Source of the DNA: Bin76 sp963665765
Lineage (GTDB): Bacteria; Actinomycetota; Acidimicrobiia; Spongiisociales; ZC4RG35
Length of the DNA stretch: 64,000 bases
Direction of reading: 5' to 3'
NCBI GenBank assembly: GCA_963665765.1
Contig: OY762464.1
Location: forward strand, 1,302,001-1,366,000
The notes beneath the pieces are model-generated. The model was not told the DNA's origin and searched no databases. It worked only from the letters and a program-made list of their open reading frames with translations. Positions 1 to 8,728 of this stretch are shown here, one piece after another (position 1 is the first letter of the stretch; every line of letters begins with the position of its first letter). The position numbers and the translations under genes were made by a program.

Positions 1-185
1 TCAATTGCGTTTCGACGAACATCGTCCGAGCGGAGCACCTGACGAAGCAAAACCAATGCGTCCACTGATCCGCCGCGGCCACTCTCTGCCATTTCCAGCG
101 CTGCCGAAACCCGGTCGGTGACGGGGATCTGCTGGCCGGCAGCAATCCGGTTGAGCAACGATTGAACGTCCTGGACAGTGCGCAC
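1..185 (-). CDS. Partial CDS at window edge, downstream partner of dpdE
   Basis: A GTG codon at 185 opens a frame that stays open for 61 codons to the window edge. It begins one base after the dpdE stop codon (187-189), so it is almost certainly translated with dpdE. The visible residues begin MRTVQDVQSLLNRIAAGQQ and look like an alpha-helical N-terminus. I see no domain signature in so short a piece. By position it should be another gene of the Dpd island, for example one of the restriction-side genes, but I cannot say which one. Confidence 0.6.
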   Translation of the reverse strand, partial: MRTVQDVQSLLNRIAAGQQIPVTDRVSAALEMAESGRGGSVDALVLLRQVLRSDDVRRNAI

Positions 186-186
186 T

Positions 187-3100
187 TTACTCTCTAATCA
201 CGCCAGGGTCCGCCAGTATTATCGCTCCACAGCCTATAGCATCGATTGCCACTTTCAGGCGGTTGGGAACTGCTACCCGAAGTTCTTCGAACGCTTGTAT
301 CCGGTCCTCAACCGACTCCAAGCCCGTCGCTAGCCGCGCGCGAAGCACCAAGAGTTGGCTGTCGATTGAGGACCTAAGGGTTTGCGCCGCGCGGGCTGTT
401 CGAGGCCCAACCGAGTCACGGCCGTCGAGAATTCTCCGTGCACTCATGAAACCCGAGCCACACACTGCGTTCCAGTCAAGGTGCGCCGCGATCTCATCAA
501 ACAATCCCGTTCGGGACACGAGGTTCCTATCCCCCATCACTTTACTGTAAGAACGCGTCACTGCCGGGCTCTTAATCTCCCCACCAAGATGGGACATGTA
601 TACAGTCTCGTGCACAGGGGGCAGCAGCGACTCACGCTGAATCTGTAGCCACGAGATAACCCCCCACTCACGTGCTCTGCGATCCAATTCATGCCTCGTC
701 GACGCCTTTACTAGAAAGTCTGTCCGAAATATCGGGATAGGCGGCCAACAACCCGGTACCGGCCGGACGAAAGCAAATGCAACGCCGCGATCTTCATCGC
801 GAAGGTGACGCGCGATCTCATCCAGCAACTCGTGACCGGGCCTCACGAGCGGCACACTTCGTTCCACCGCTGCGTGGCGCGACAGTGCCAGCTCTTGCCC
901 AACCCAAGGAGCAATCGCTAGTTCAAGGTCAAGAGGAACCTGTAGACGGGACCTACTGCCAATCTGAATGCTGCCCCTAGCCGGACTCAGCACCTTCGCC
1001 CCAACACCGGTCAACCAAGTTTTGAGAGCTGTGCCGAGTCGCTGGGAATCATCCTCCCGAAGAAGGCGATCGTTGATGTCACGATGGACACCGCTTACCG
1101 AGTCCAAAGAGTCATGCGCGGCTATTCGCTCTGCCTCGACTTGGAGATGTTGTCGTCGCAACTCAATCTCAGAGTCAAACACCCCGGCTCCTCCAGTGAT
1201 CGCCTTGCCTATGACTTCCGACTCCAGGTCGGCAAGGACGTACTGCAATGAAGAAACCGACTGGTCGAACACGCCGCAGGAGTCAGCCGCGAATAGGAAC
1301 CATCCCTGCGCATATGCCTGCTCGCCATATATAAACACCATTGACTCCACAGGCTGTGCCTGACCGCGAACAAATCTGTCGACTCGGCCGAGTCTCTGTT
1401 CAAGACGAAACACGCCCCATGGCAGATCCAAATGAAAAACCACATCTGCATTCTGGAGATTGAGGCCTTCCTCGGCACTCGCATCACAAACCAGAATCCG
1501 ACATCTGTCATCAGACTGCCATCGGGCGACGCTTGCTGCCTTTTCTACCCTTGACTGACTGCTCACATGCTTGGCCACTCGGTGCTTCCAGAAGGCGTCC
1601 GCTAGGGCAGCAGCGACAACTTGTGCCACTGTCGTGTAAGCGCTCGCTACAACAACCTTCCCGCGGTCCCTGGAGATGGATATCGCCCCAATCTGACGAA
1701 CGACCTCGTCTAGCACGACTGGGGCTACGGCGTCCAGATACCGCTGCCACGCATCACCATTATCATCAAGCCACCGGCACACCAGTCCGATCGCTCCCTC
1801 ACACTCATCCGCGGCAGAGAACTCCAATAACGCATGGGGCAGCGAGCCACAGGCTTCGCCCAGTCGCCGAAGCGCCTCCCCTGCTTCGTCAATCTCGATT
1901 TCCTCGGCGTCGACGAGTTCAGCGATGTGGTGCCGGAAGCCCTCGATCAAGTCAAAGCGTAAATCATCGCTGTCATCGTTGATCTCCACTGTGAAGGGCC
2001 GACCGCGACGACGGCCTCGCACGCCGAAGGTCGCACTGATTTGTGGGCTCCGGCGCGTCCGTAGAAGTCGGTGATGTAACCGATAGGTCTCCGACAGATG
2101 CTCTCTGACTCTTGTAATCCGATCTGGACGCTGTTCGTCAGTGCAGTAGAGAGCCTGGTCGATCAGTAATGCCAGTGTCTCATCGTCCGAGAAAGATAAT
2201 CGTAGCTGGTCGGCGAAAAGCGAAAAGTCGAACTCACCCAACTCCCGTGTGAGCGAGAGGTGAATGAGCGCGATTTCATCCCGCATCTCGACTCGGCGAG
2301 TAAACGCCTCGAGATCATGGGGCTGATAGTTCTTCGGGTCCAGCAAGTGCAAAAGGTCAAGGAAAGCCGCCTCGTTCGACCGTACCGGCGTTGCCGAGAG
2401 AAGAAAAATGTCGGTCGCGCTATGCGCCAATCCGGCTATCCGCTCGAGTACGGCTGGTGGATAGGGTCCAGAGCGAGTGAGATGATGAGCCTCGTCTAAT
2501 ACGAGTACCTGAACGGGCCTGTTTGACCATGTTTCCGGTTTCTCGTGGGCACAGATTCGGACCGAGGCTTCGCGGAAACCATCGATATGGAACTTTTCGT
2601 TCAACTCCTCGACCCACTGTTGACGAAGGTGGTCGGGAGCCAGAACTAGAACCTCGCTAGTGGGACGGTCGCTCAACGCCTGCCAGATGAGTGCTCCCGC
2701 CTCTACGGTCTTGCCTAGGCCGACTTCATCCGCCAGAAGGTATCGACGTTCGCGGTCGTTGGAGACGTTACGCACAACTGTCAGTTGATGGTCATGGAGT
2801 TCGACCGATCCCAGCAGAAGTCCGGTAACCCCAGCCGCAGCAGCTCGCAGAGTGTGCCACGACGCTATCACATTGACCCTTGGCTCGTACACAACAGGAC
2901 TGTCACCGCCGAGTACGGCAAGGAGTTCGTATGGGTCCTCAATCTTAGGTGCCCAACGGATGTCAAACTGGTCACTCGACAGGACCCCGCCTTCATTGTT
3001 TGGCAGAGCCACGAGATACTGGCCATCACGGTCGGGGTGTTCAGATTCAACCCGCCCAATTCTCCAGCGACGTCCGTCGTGGAAGTACACCCGCGAGTGA

Positions 3101-3279
3101 GTGTGGATATCAGCAAGAGCGACCCTCAAAAAATCTGATTCCCGCTCAATGTAGGGATCTCTAGCGGGTCCTCGGAAGTAGCGGATGCGAGCCGTTTTGC
3201 TATTAAGACTTACCAGGCGCCCGATGCCAAGATGTGGCTCGCCGACTACGAATCGGCCCAGATCAGACTGACCAATCAC
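187..3279 (-). CDS. dpdE: SNF2/DEAD-type helicase, DpdE-like
   Basis: A 1030-residue superfamily 2 ATPase. Walker A is DEVGLGKT at residues 184-191, the DEAH box is at 262-265, and a SATP motif III lies near 296. The second RecA domain carries EEGLNLQNAD and a QRLGRVDRF motif VI. The roughly 170-residue N-terminal region before the ATPase resembles the RapA/SNF2-type proteins called DpdE in 7-deazaguanine DNA islands. There DpdE is thought to act on the restriction side, moving along DNA to sense or act on unmodified DNA. The start is a GTG. The 293 bases upstream, to the dpdB stop, hold no gene I can see. The name rests on the neighbouring dpdA and dpdB as much as on the sequence. Another SNF2-family role is possible. 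Confidence 0.8.
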   Translation of the reverse strand: MIGQSDLGRFVVGEPHLGIGRLVSLNSKTARIRYFRGPARDPYIERESDFLRVALADIHTHSRVYFHDGRRWRIGRVESEHPDRDGQYLVALPNNEGGVLSSDQFDIRWAPKIEDPYELLAVLGGDSPVVYEPRVNVIASWHTLRAAAAGVTGLLLGSVELHDHQLTVVRNVSNDRERRYLLADEVGLGKTVEAGALIWQALSDRPTSEVLVLAPDHLRQQWVEELNEKFHIDGFREASVRICAHEKPETWSNRPVQVLVLDEAHHLTRSGPYPPAVLERIAGLAHSATDIFLLSATPVRSNEAAFLDLLHLLDPKNYQPHDLEAFTRRVEMRDEIALIHLSLTRELGEFDFSLFADQLRLSFSDDETLALLIDQALYCTDEQRPDRITRVREHLSETYRLHHRLLRTRRSPQISATFGVRGRRRGRPFTVEINDDSDDLRFDLIEGFRHHIAELVDAEEIEIDEAGEALRRLGEACGSLPHALLEFSAADECEGAIGLVCRWLDDNGDAWQRYLDAVAPVVLDEVVRQIGAISISRDRGKVVVASAYTTVAQVVAAALADAFWKHRVAKHVSSQSRVEKAASVARWQSDDRCRILVCDASAEEGLNLQNADVVFHLDLPWGVFRLEQRLGRVDRFVRGQAQPVESMVFIYGEQAYAQGWFLFAADSCGVFDQSVSSLQYVLADLESEVIGKAITGGAGVFDSEIELRRQHLQVEAERIAAHDSLDSVSGVHRDINDRLLREDDSQRLGTALKTWLTGVGAKVLSPARGSIQIGSRSRLQVPLDLELAIAPWVGQELALSRHAAVERSVPLVRPGHELLDEIARHLRDEDRGVAFAFVRPVPGCWPPIPIFRTDFLVKASTRHELDRRAREWGVISWLQIQRESLLPPVHETVYMSHLGGEIKSPAVTRSYSKVMGDRNLVSRTGLFDEIAAHLDWNAVCGSGFMSARRILDGRDSVGPRTARAAQTLRSSIDSQLLVLRARLATGLESVEDRIQAFEELRVAVPNRLKVAIDAIGCGAIILADPGVIRE

Positions 3280-3572
3280 CCGCCGTGCCCTTCCGGGGGC
3301 TTCTCGGTCTGGCCGGGAATCCAGCAGATCGAATCTGCCATTCTGAGCAGATTGCGAAAGAGACAGATAGGGTGTTATCGCGGCCTTGAGTCTTGGAGTT
3401 TTCTAAAGGAAAAGCTCGCTGCATCCCGAACATGTTAACGCTGGTAAGAATTGAACCACTGAATGTCACCGGGTTCGAAGGGCACAACGCGATAAGGCGA
3501 TGTGTGCCGGGTGGACGCCTCGCAGCATCCAGTCCGGTTCCTAGAGTTGTCCGTACTCGAAGTCAACGGCAT

Positions 3573-4721
3573 TCAGTTTTGGACAACTCGGCGCTTAGCT
3601 CGAGAGAGCCTCCGGTGGTTGCGTTGCAAGTGGTCGGTTAGCAGTTTGATGTCCTTGTGGAGATTCTGGAGTTCGTTCCACCGCCTCGCAGAATCATCCT
3701 GGAAATACCAGTAGCCGTCAGTCCACGCGCACTCTTCACGCAATAATTCGAGTGCTGCTGCATAATCAGTTTCATTGGGCAACAGGTCCCGATCCATGTA
3801 CTCGTCAGTGATGGTGTCCATCAGGTAGCCCAAACTTACAATCCCAACGCCGTGCATCAGGCGGGAACGGCGAGGCGGCAGACCCCATGCTTCGTCGAAG
3901 ACCTTTTCAACCGACCGCCAGAACGCCTTCAAGATCAAAAGCATCTCCTCGACATCGCCACCACCAGTCTTGGGGTCACGGAAGTAGTAAAGGCACCCGT
4001 TGGTCAAGCTGTTTTCAAGCATGCGGAGGACTGAGGTCCCAGTAACCACACCGTCAGGAATGGTTGGCGTCCGAATCAACTGGTAAAACGGTGAGTCTTC
4101 GTCAAGGTTCAGCCGTTCGGCCACAAACGAGGGGAAACGCTTGCGCATTAGCGCAGGAGGAAGTGGGCCGTCGGTCGATGGTAGTAATTCATAGACGAGA
4201 CCCTTGGGAAGTGGCTTCGTCGAGTTGACCAGTATGAACTGAGCCCGTTGTTCGCTCTCGCTGTCGGTAATGAACGCCGTTACGCATAGAGGGAATGAGT
4301 CCACCTCCGCCTCTCGGACGGCGGCGCACCGTTGTTGACCGTCAACGATCCAACCAGGTTTCTCCTCGTCCGGTAACTCCTCATCGACGGGAACAATCAG
4401 CGTACCCGAGGCTACATAGCCATCGCTTGCAGTGGTAAGCCCTGTCGGCTCGAAGCGGACTCGAGTGTCGAACGCAACAACGATCGCATTGGGGATCATC
4501 GGCGAAGCCGTCTCGATGTATGAACGGATAGAAGCGACATGAGCAAGCACCTCGGGCCTCTGGTAGCCAGCGATCTGCCGTTCGTAGCGCCGTACCCGGC
4601 TAACCGTCGTGAACTTCGGCAGTTTCTTGCCGTCAACGGCGAACGTGTAGAGGTGTCGTTTACGACCCTGTCGCACCTCAAGTGCAGGAAACCGCAGTTC
4701 GTATGTTGAGGCACCGCCCAT
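3573..4721 (-). CDS. dpdB: DGQHR-domain protein DpdB
   Basis: A 382-residue protein with a DGQQRCAAV motif at residues 127-135. This is the signature of the DGQHR/DndB-like ParB fold family. In Dpd systems DpdB works with DpdA to place preQ0 into DNA; an ATPase-type helper role has been proposed. The following segment (FILVNSTKPLPKGLVYELLP) also fits DGQHR proteins, whose usual length is about 350-400 residues. The gene starts 8 bases after the dpdA stop, so the two are almost certainly co-transcribed. The C-terminal 30 residues are strongly basic, which suggests nucleic-acid contact. The pairing with dpdA separates it from DndB of phosphorothioation systems. Confidence 0.87.
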   Translation of the reverse strand: MGGASTYELRFPALEVRQGRKRHLYTFAVDGKKLPKFTTVSRVRRYERQIAGYQRPEVLAHVASIRSYIETASPMIPNAIVVAFDTRVRFEPTGLTTASDGYVASGTLIVPVDEELPDEEKPGWIVDGQQRCAAVREAEVDSFPLCVTAFITDSESEQRAQFILVNSTKPLPKGLVYELLPSTDGPLPPALMRKRFPSFVAERLNLDEDSPFYQLIRTPTIPDGVVTGTSVLRMLENSLTNGCLYYFRDPKTGGGDVEEMLLILKAFWRSVEKVFDEAWGLPPRRSRLMHGVGIVSLGYLMDTITDEYMDRDLLPNETDYAAALELLREECAWTDGYWYFQDDSARRWNELQNLHKDIKLLTDHLQRNHRRLSRAKRRVVQN

Positions 4722-4729
4722 AGTGTCAG

Positions 4730-6031
4730 CTAACTCCTCGGCTCGGCTCGGTCAAGTTCTCTGCGCAATCGTTGGGAGAACACGGCGAGATTGTGGAATC
4801 CTCGTCGCCGATTCCGGTCCGCTCCTCGAAAGATAACCACCTCGACCCCGATCTCGCTGCAGACAGTGCAACTGCATTGCATCCACGGCTTTGCCTCAAG
4901 CGTCCGACGGTAGTCCGCGCTCCGATCCTTCTTTGTCCCGAGCAGTTCCGCGTATTCGCGAATTGCGTCAATGACACTATCCACCCCCGAATACCCTTGG
5001 TCGTAGCTTCGCAGCCTACTGAGACAGTCGCGTTCGAGTCGCCGGGCCGACCTCTGGTCGATTAGACCCGCCGTAACCTGCTTGCGCAACCTGGTGTTAC
5101 CGTCGACTTGTGGGATGCGTAAGGCAATGAAACTGCCATCGAGCGTGTGATAATTGTCTGTCTCGTCCTTGAAAGCTTGAACAAAGGGGGATGTGCTGTC
5201 GAAACTTGTGACGCCAAAACCTGCGAAGTCTTGGACATGTGCAGTACGCGTGACGCCAAGGAGGTGCAATTGGACTTCTGAATCGAGTACGACCGAGACT
5301 TCTTTTAGCGTATCGAGAATGTCGGGCGTCTTAATAGGCACCATCCCTCCGAGAGCAATCCGCTGGTACCCGATGCCCTGCAGTTTGGTAACCGCCTTCG
5401 CGTAGGACAACGGGCTCCACCCGTGAGCCACAGCCATGGGTTCGAACCGGCACCTGCGCACCCGGTGCAATTGAAGAAACTCTGCTGCGAGTTCGATCGT
5501 AAGTTCCTGACGGAACTTCCACTCTTCCGGTACGTCGGCGGCGCCCTTCGCATCCAACGTACCGTCGTAGCCAAAGATCAAGTGGTCCATGGCAATTCCA
5601 GAGTCCAATCCACACTCTGCGTAGAAACTCAGGATCTCTTCGATGGTGTACACCGGTTCCTGCTCACGAACGTAGGTGAAGGCACCACAATCGCCCATGA
5701 TCTTGAGATTCGCGTCTTTCTGTTTGAGCCGGAAGAATCGCTTGGCACCTTCCCGGTAGAGACGGTTGCGTTGAGCCTCGGTGTACTTGCCCGTCCTCCC
5801 TGGAAGGCCGTCAACCATGGGCTTAGAGATCAATAAGCCATCATAGGGTGGGGGGTCTAGGACTTCATGGGCGTAGCGATCATCTCTTTGGCGAACACGG
5901 TAGATCGACCGTTCCTCTTTGATGAAATCGAAACTCGGGTCAACCTGGTCTTGGCTGTCAGGAAAGTAGAACAGCATCACTCCTGCCCGAAACCGAAATA
6001 GACGCGGATCCAGTGGTTCCCTGACAGACAC
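4730..6031 (-). CDS. dpdA: DNA-guanine transglycosylase DpdA (TGT-like)
   Basis: A 433-residue member of the tRNA-guanine transglycosylase superfamily, of the DpdA branch that exchanges guanine in DNA for a 7-deazaguanine (preQ0). Visible hallmarks are GDCGAF at 113-118 (substrate-binding Asp), AMDH at 148-150, GGMVPIK at 228-234, and FDSTSP at 277-282, where the nucleophilic Asp of TGTs lies. The TGT zinc site is C386-x-C388-x2-C391 with H413. The enzyme needs preQ0, so folE/queD/queE/queC genes must lie elsewhere; none is in this window. The start is GTG at 6031, with GGAG about 8 bases upstream. It is not a housekeeping tgt: the N-terminus is different and dpdB and dpdE follow it. Confidence 0.92.
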   Translation of the reverse strand: MSVREPLDPRLFRFRAGVMLFYFPDSQDQVDPSFDFIKEERSIYRVRQRDDRYAHEVLDPPPYDGLLISKPMVDGLPGRTGKYTEAQRNRLYREGAKRFFRLKQKDANLKIMGDCGAFTYVREQEPVYTIEEILSFYAECGLDSGIAMDHLIFGYDGTLDAKGAADVPEEWKFRQELTIELAAEFLQLHRVRRCRFEPMAVAHGWSPLSYAKAVTKLQGIGYQRIALGGMVPIKTPDILDTLKEVSVVLDSEVQLHLLGVTRTAHVQDFAGFGVTSFDSTSPFVQAFKDETDNYHTLDGSFIALRIPQVDGNTRLRKQVTAGLIDQRSARRLERDCLSRLRSYDQGYSGVDSVIDAIREYAELLGTKKDRSADYRRTLEAKPWMQCSCTVCSEIGVEVVIFRGADRNRRRGFHNLAVFSQRLRRELDRAEPRS

Positions 6032-6160
6032 TGGCTTCGCTCCGGTTAATCATGGCGATCTCCGCTTTACCTGGAACATCTCATCATCCCACCAGCGTGA
6101 GGGCGTGCAAAGGCCCGGTTTTGTCCTGCTCGATACAACGCCCCCGACTACACAGGATCT

Positions 6161-7108
6161 TCACCCTACCATCTTGCTAGCACTGTCGAAGAGTCGGCCG
6201 AACCGGGCCTGCTCGCAGGCATTTCCCTGATCCCGGAAGAGTCGGAGTGCCGCCGTCTTGGTCGCGTGTGGAACTTCCGTCAAGTGATCAAGAATCCAGG
6301 CCAAAATCATCTCGTCGCTCTGCCGCCGGCGATCGAAGGAAGGAAGTTCGCCTACTGTGGCCATCAGCCTGGCAACGGTGCTACGAGCCCTATCAATAGT
6401 GGGAGGAGAGGTGGAGAGTTCTGCGAGCACGGCCATCGCCGCACGGAGGTTGGTCGAGGACAGCGAACCACCAAGGGTGAGCCTCAGGCGTCCAGAGACA
6501 GTCACCCAGCACTCCTCGAGCCCGGCCACGGGTGCACCGGAAGCGAAGACCATCACGCGCTCGGGATCACCGAGACGCTCCACAAGGGCTGTCAAGTCGG
6601 TGGCCACTGCATCAAGGTAGCTTCGTCCTAGACAGACTATCACTCCTGCGCCTGATCCATGCTCTTCAAGGTCGACTAGGCGCCGAGGACCATGTATGTC
6701 TAGGACCTCGGCACCCGTCAACTCCTCCCACCATTGACGCCGCACTTCGCCCGGGGACGCAGAACTCAAGGTTGCGAGCACCGAGTCAGGGTGGCCAGCA
6801 GCAAGGGTTGCTCCGTACATGGGCACTTCGTCGTAAACGCCTACGAGACCAAGACCGGCCGAAACCACAGAGACACAGACTTGTCCTGCCAACGCGGCGT
6901 GAGACGCAAGTTCCATCCCCACCTTCCAGTATTCCCCAGCGTACATGTCGGAGGCGACGTACCGACGCGAAGACGCTGAGACAAGATCTACCCATTGTTC
7001 GACGCGGTCCGTTAAGGGTGCAAGGCCCACACTACGTAGCCTCGGGTACCCAGGATCTGACCCACGCTTGCGGGCGGTGCACGAGAGGATGATGTGAAGT
7101 GACTGCAT
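6161..7108 (-). CDS. YaaA/DUF6884-like protein, candidate DpdC
   Basis: A 315-residue protein beginning with IILSCTARKR. A central segment reads SAGLGLVGVYDEVPMYGATL. This 'C-x-x-K ... SA-x-G-L ... D-x-x-P-x-Y' layout is typical of YaaA/DUF6884-type proteins, which recur in 7-deazaguanine contexts. It sits directly upstream of dpdA (129-base gap) on the same strand. In characterised Dpd systems DpdC hydrates preQ0 in DNA to the amide (dADG), and this gene is the only candidate in the visible part of the island. That assignment is inference from position and fold. It could instead act on precursor nucleotides or in restriction. Confidence 0.6.
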   Translation of the reverse strand: MQSLHIILSCTARKRGSDPGYPRLRSVGLAPLTDRVEQWVDLVSASSRRYVASDMYAGEYWKVGMELASHAALAGQVCVSVVSAGLGLVGVYDEVPMYGATLAAGHPDSVLATLSSASPGEVRRQWWEELTGAEVLDIHGPRRLVDLEEHGSGAGVIVCLGRSYLDAVATDLTALVERLGDPERVMVFASGAPVAGLEECWVTVSGRLRLTLGGSLSSTNLRAAMAVLAELSTSPPTIDRARSTVARLMATVGELPSFDRRRQSDEMILAWILDHLTEVPHATKTAALRLFRDQGNACEQARFGRLFDSASKMVG

Positions 7109-7224
7109 CTACTGGAGCTTTCACAAGTGTACAGGTTGGCTTGAGCAGTGTAATTCGCCGTCGACCAGCGAGTTAGCCAGTCAACTATCAGGTACCCATG
7201 CTCAAGCAATCGTAGAGTCCCGAC

Positions 7225-8403
7225 TCACTCTCCCGCCATTCCTGGCGGGAAGGCCCTGATAATCTTTTGGTTCGCCCTCCAACCTTTGGGGCTCTTCGTC
7301 ACTAATCGCACACTACGGAGCCGGTTCAGGTCACGGCTTAGTGTTCGGGGTCCCTTTCTGGCGTAAAGACCTGCGAGTTTCGGACTGAGCTCGGGCAGTT
7401 CCTTTTTGGGGATGTCTGTCCCAGAGGGCATGGCAAGCACCAAGGATCTTTGGCGGGCTCGGGCCGGGCTCGAGGGGAACTGCCTCATTGTCTCATGCAC
7501 GAAGTTGATCCAGGTCACCTCGAACTGCTGCTGCAACGCTTGCTCGATCTGATCTCGAATGCCGTCCACCAATCCTTGCATCGCGTAGGCCAAAAAGCCG
7601 GTGGTCTCGCCGATCCGGCCGGCCTTGGCTAGTTCGCGGTAGTACTGGTCTCGTGTCAGGTTGTAGTGATTTGATAACAGATGGGCAGCGGGGAGCGGGA
7701 TCATTCCGCATCTGGCGAGTATCAAGAACTCGAGAAGCCTGGCCGTTCGCCCGTTCCCGTCGCCAAAAGGATGCAACCACGCTATATAGAGATGGGCATA
7801 GACCGCACAGGCGACAGCCAAGGCGAACCGCACCTCGGTGTCATCCGACTTGAAGAGGTCGCTCTCCAGCCACTCGGCTAGACGATCCACGAGATACCGG
7901 CAGTCTTCTGCCGGAGCGCCCTGATAGGCCGGCACGCCTACCGAATAGTCACGTATTCGCCCGGGTACAACGTAAGACTCGTATTCGGTTCCCTCCAACA
8001 CCTGGCGGTTGAACTCACAGATCAGTTCCCTGGTGATAGTCGGAAGTTCGCCCTTCATGATGTCATTGGCAATAGCTTCCAGGGCATTAAGCACGTTCTC
8101 CACTTCCCGCTGCTGATAGGCGCGGGAGGGAGGAGCTTTGAAGGTTCCGCGTAATATGCCGGCCACCTGGTCCTCGGTCAGGGTGTTCCCCTCAATGGCC
8201 GTGGTTGCCTGTGCCCCCCTGATAAGAGCCACCTCGTAGAAACTACGGGCGACCTCCGGTTGCAACGGAGTTCTGGAAAGATGCTCGCATTTAGATCGCG
8301 CCTCGCCCAGCAACATCCAGATTCTGGGGCCGAGCGAGTTGAGGTCGGTGGCCTGGAAAGTGATCCATGGATGGGACTTCAGATAGGAGCGCACAGGCAC
8401 CAC
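7225..8403 (-). CDS. Fic-family protein (predicted AMP transferase)
   Basis: A 392-residue protein with the complete Fic active-site motif HPFGDGNGRTAR at 211-222. An N-terminal inhibitory-helix motif TTAIEGN lies at 67-73, matching the (S/T)xxxE(G/N) rule of self-inhibited class II Fic enzymes. Fic enzymes usually transfer AMP from ATP to a protein hydroxyl. The C-terminal 120 residues look like a winged-helix module, as in the stand-alone Fic-wHTH proteins common in bacterial accessory regions. No separate antitoxin gene is needed, because the inhibitory helix is internal. The start is one of two consecutive GTG codons (8403 or 8400). It lies upstream of the Dpd genes on the same strand, but a functional link is unproven. 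Confidence 0.9.
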   Translation of the reverse strand: MVPVRSYLKSHPWITFQATDLNSLGPRIWMLLGEARSKCEHLSRTPLQPEVARSFYEVALIRGAQATTAIEGNTLTEDQVAGILRGTFKAPPSRAYQQREVENVLNALEAIANDIMKGELPTITRELICEFNRQVLEGTEYESYVVPGRIRDYSVGVPAYQGAPAEDCRYLVDRLAEWLESDLFKSDDTEVRFALAVACAVYAHLYIAWLHPFGDGNGRTARLLEFLILARCGMIPLPAAHLLSNHYNLTRDQYYRELAKAGRIGETTGFLAYAMQGLVDGIRDQIEQALQQQFEVTWINFVHETMRQFPSSPARARQRSLVLAMPSGTDIPKKELPELSPKLAGLYARKGPRTLSRDLNRLRSVRLVTKSPKGWRANQKIIRAFPPGMAGE

Positions 8404-8728
8404 TCTACTATTGATAGGGCGTTTTGACCATTCGAATGTCCATCATGTTGTCCAAAAACGCCCGATGGTAGAGATGCCTCTCAGGTCCACCTTTTGCCTT
8501 CGGCTCCGTTCCGGCAGGTCTACAAAATCTGTGGGATAGCTACCGAGATCGTCTTAGGCTTGGGACCTATGAAGGGCGGGCACATCGAGAGAAGGCCTGC
8601 CGAACAGACGGCTCGGGATGAGCGCACTGCGCCACGGCATCCGGAAAAGAGGATATATAGCATTTGATATCACCGTCGCTTCGGCTGTTGTCGCCAGTCG
8701 TGGGGAGCCCTCTTTGTCCATAGGCTGG
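8404..8728. other. Intergenic region with inverted repeat (8417-8463)
   Basis: About 325 bases separate the Fic gene from the catabolic operon. No gene is supported. A perfect 9-base inverted repeat, GGGCGTTTT at 8417-8425 and AAAACGCCC at 8455-8463, with a 29-base spacer, lies just upstream of the Fic start. It could be an operator or a long-loop hairpin in the Fic promoter region. The rest (about 8465-8728) shows no structure I can defend. This gap is the natural boundary between the Dpd/Fic island and the metabolic genes. Confidence 0.4.

Noticed and set aside
3440..3500. Possible tRNA remnant (ggttcgaa) in the dpdE-dpdB gap
   Set aside because: No acceptor or anticodon stem pairs around it.
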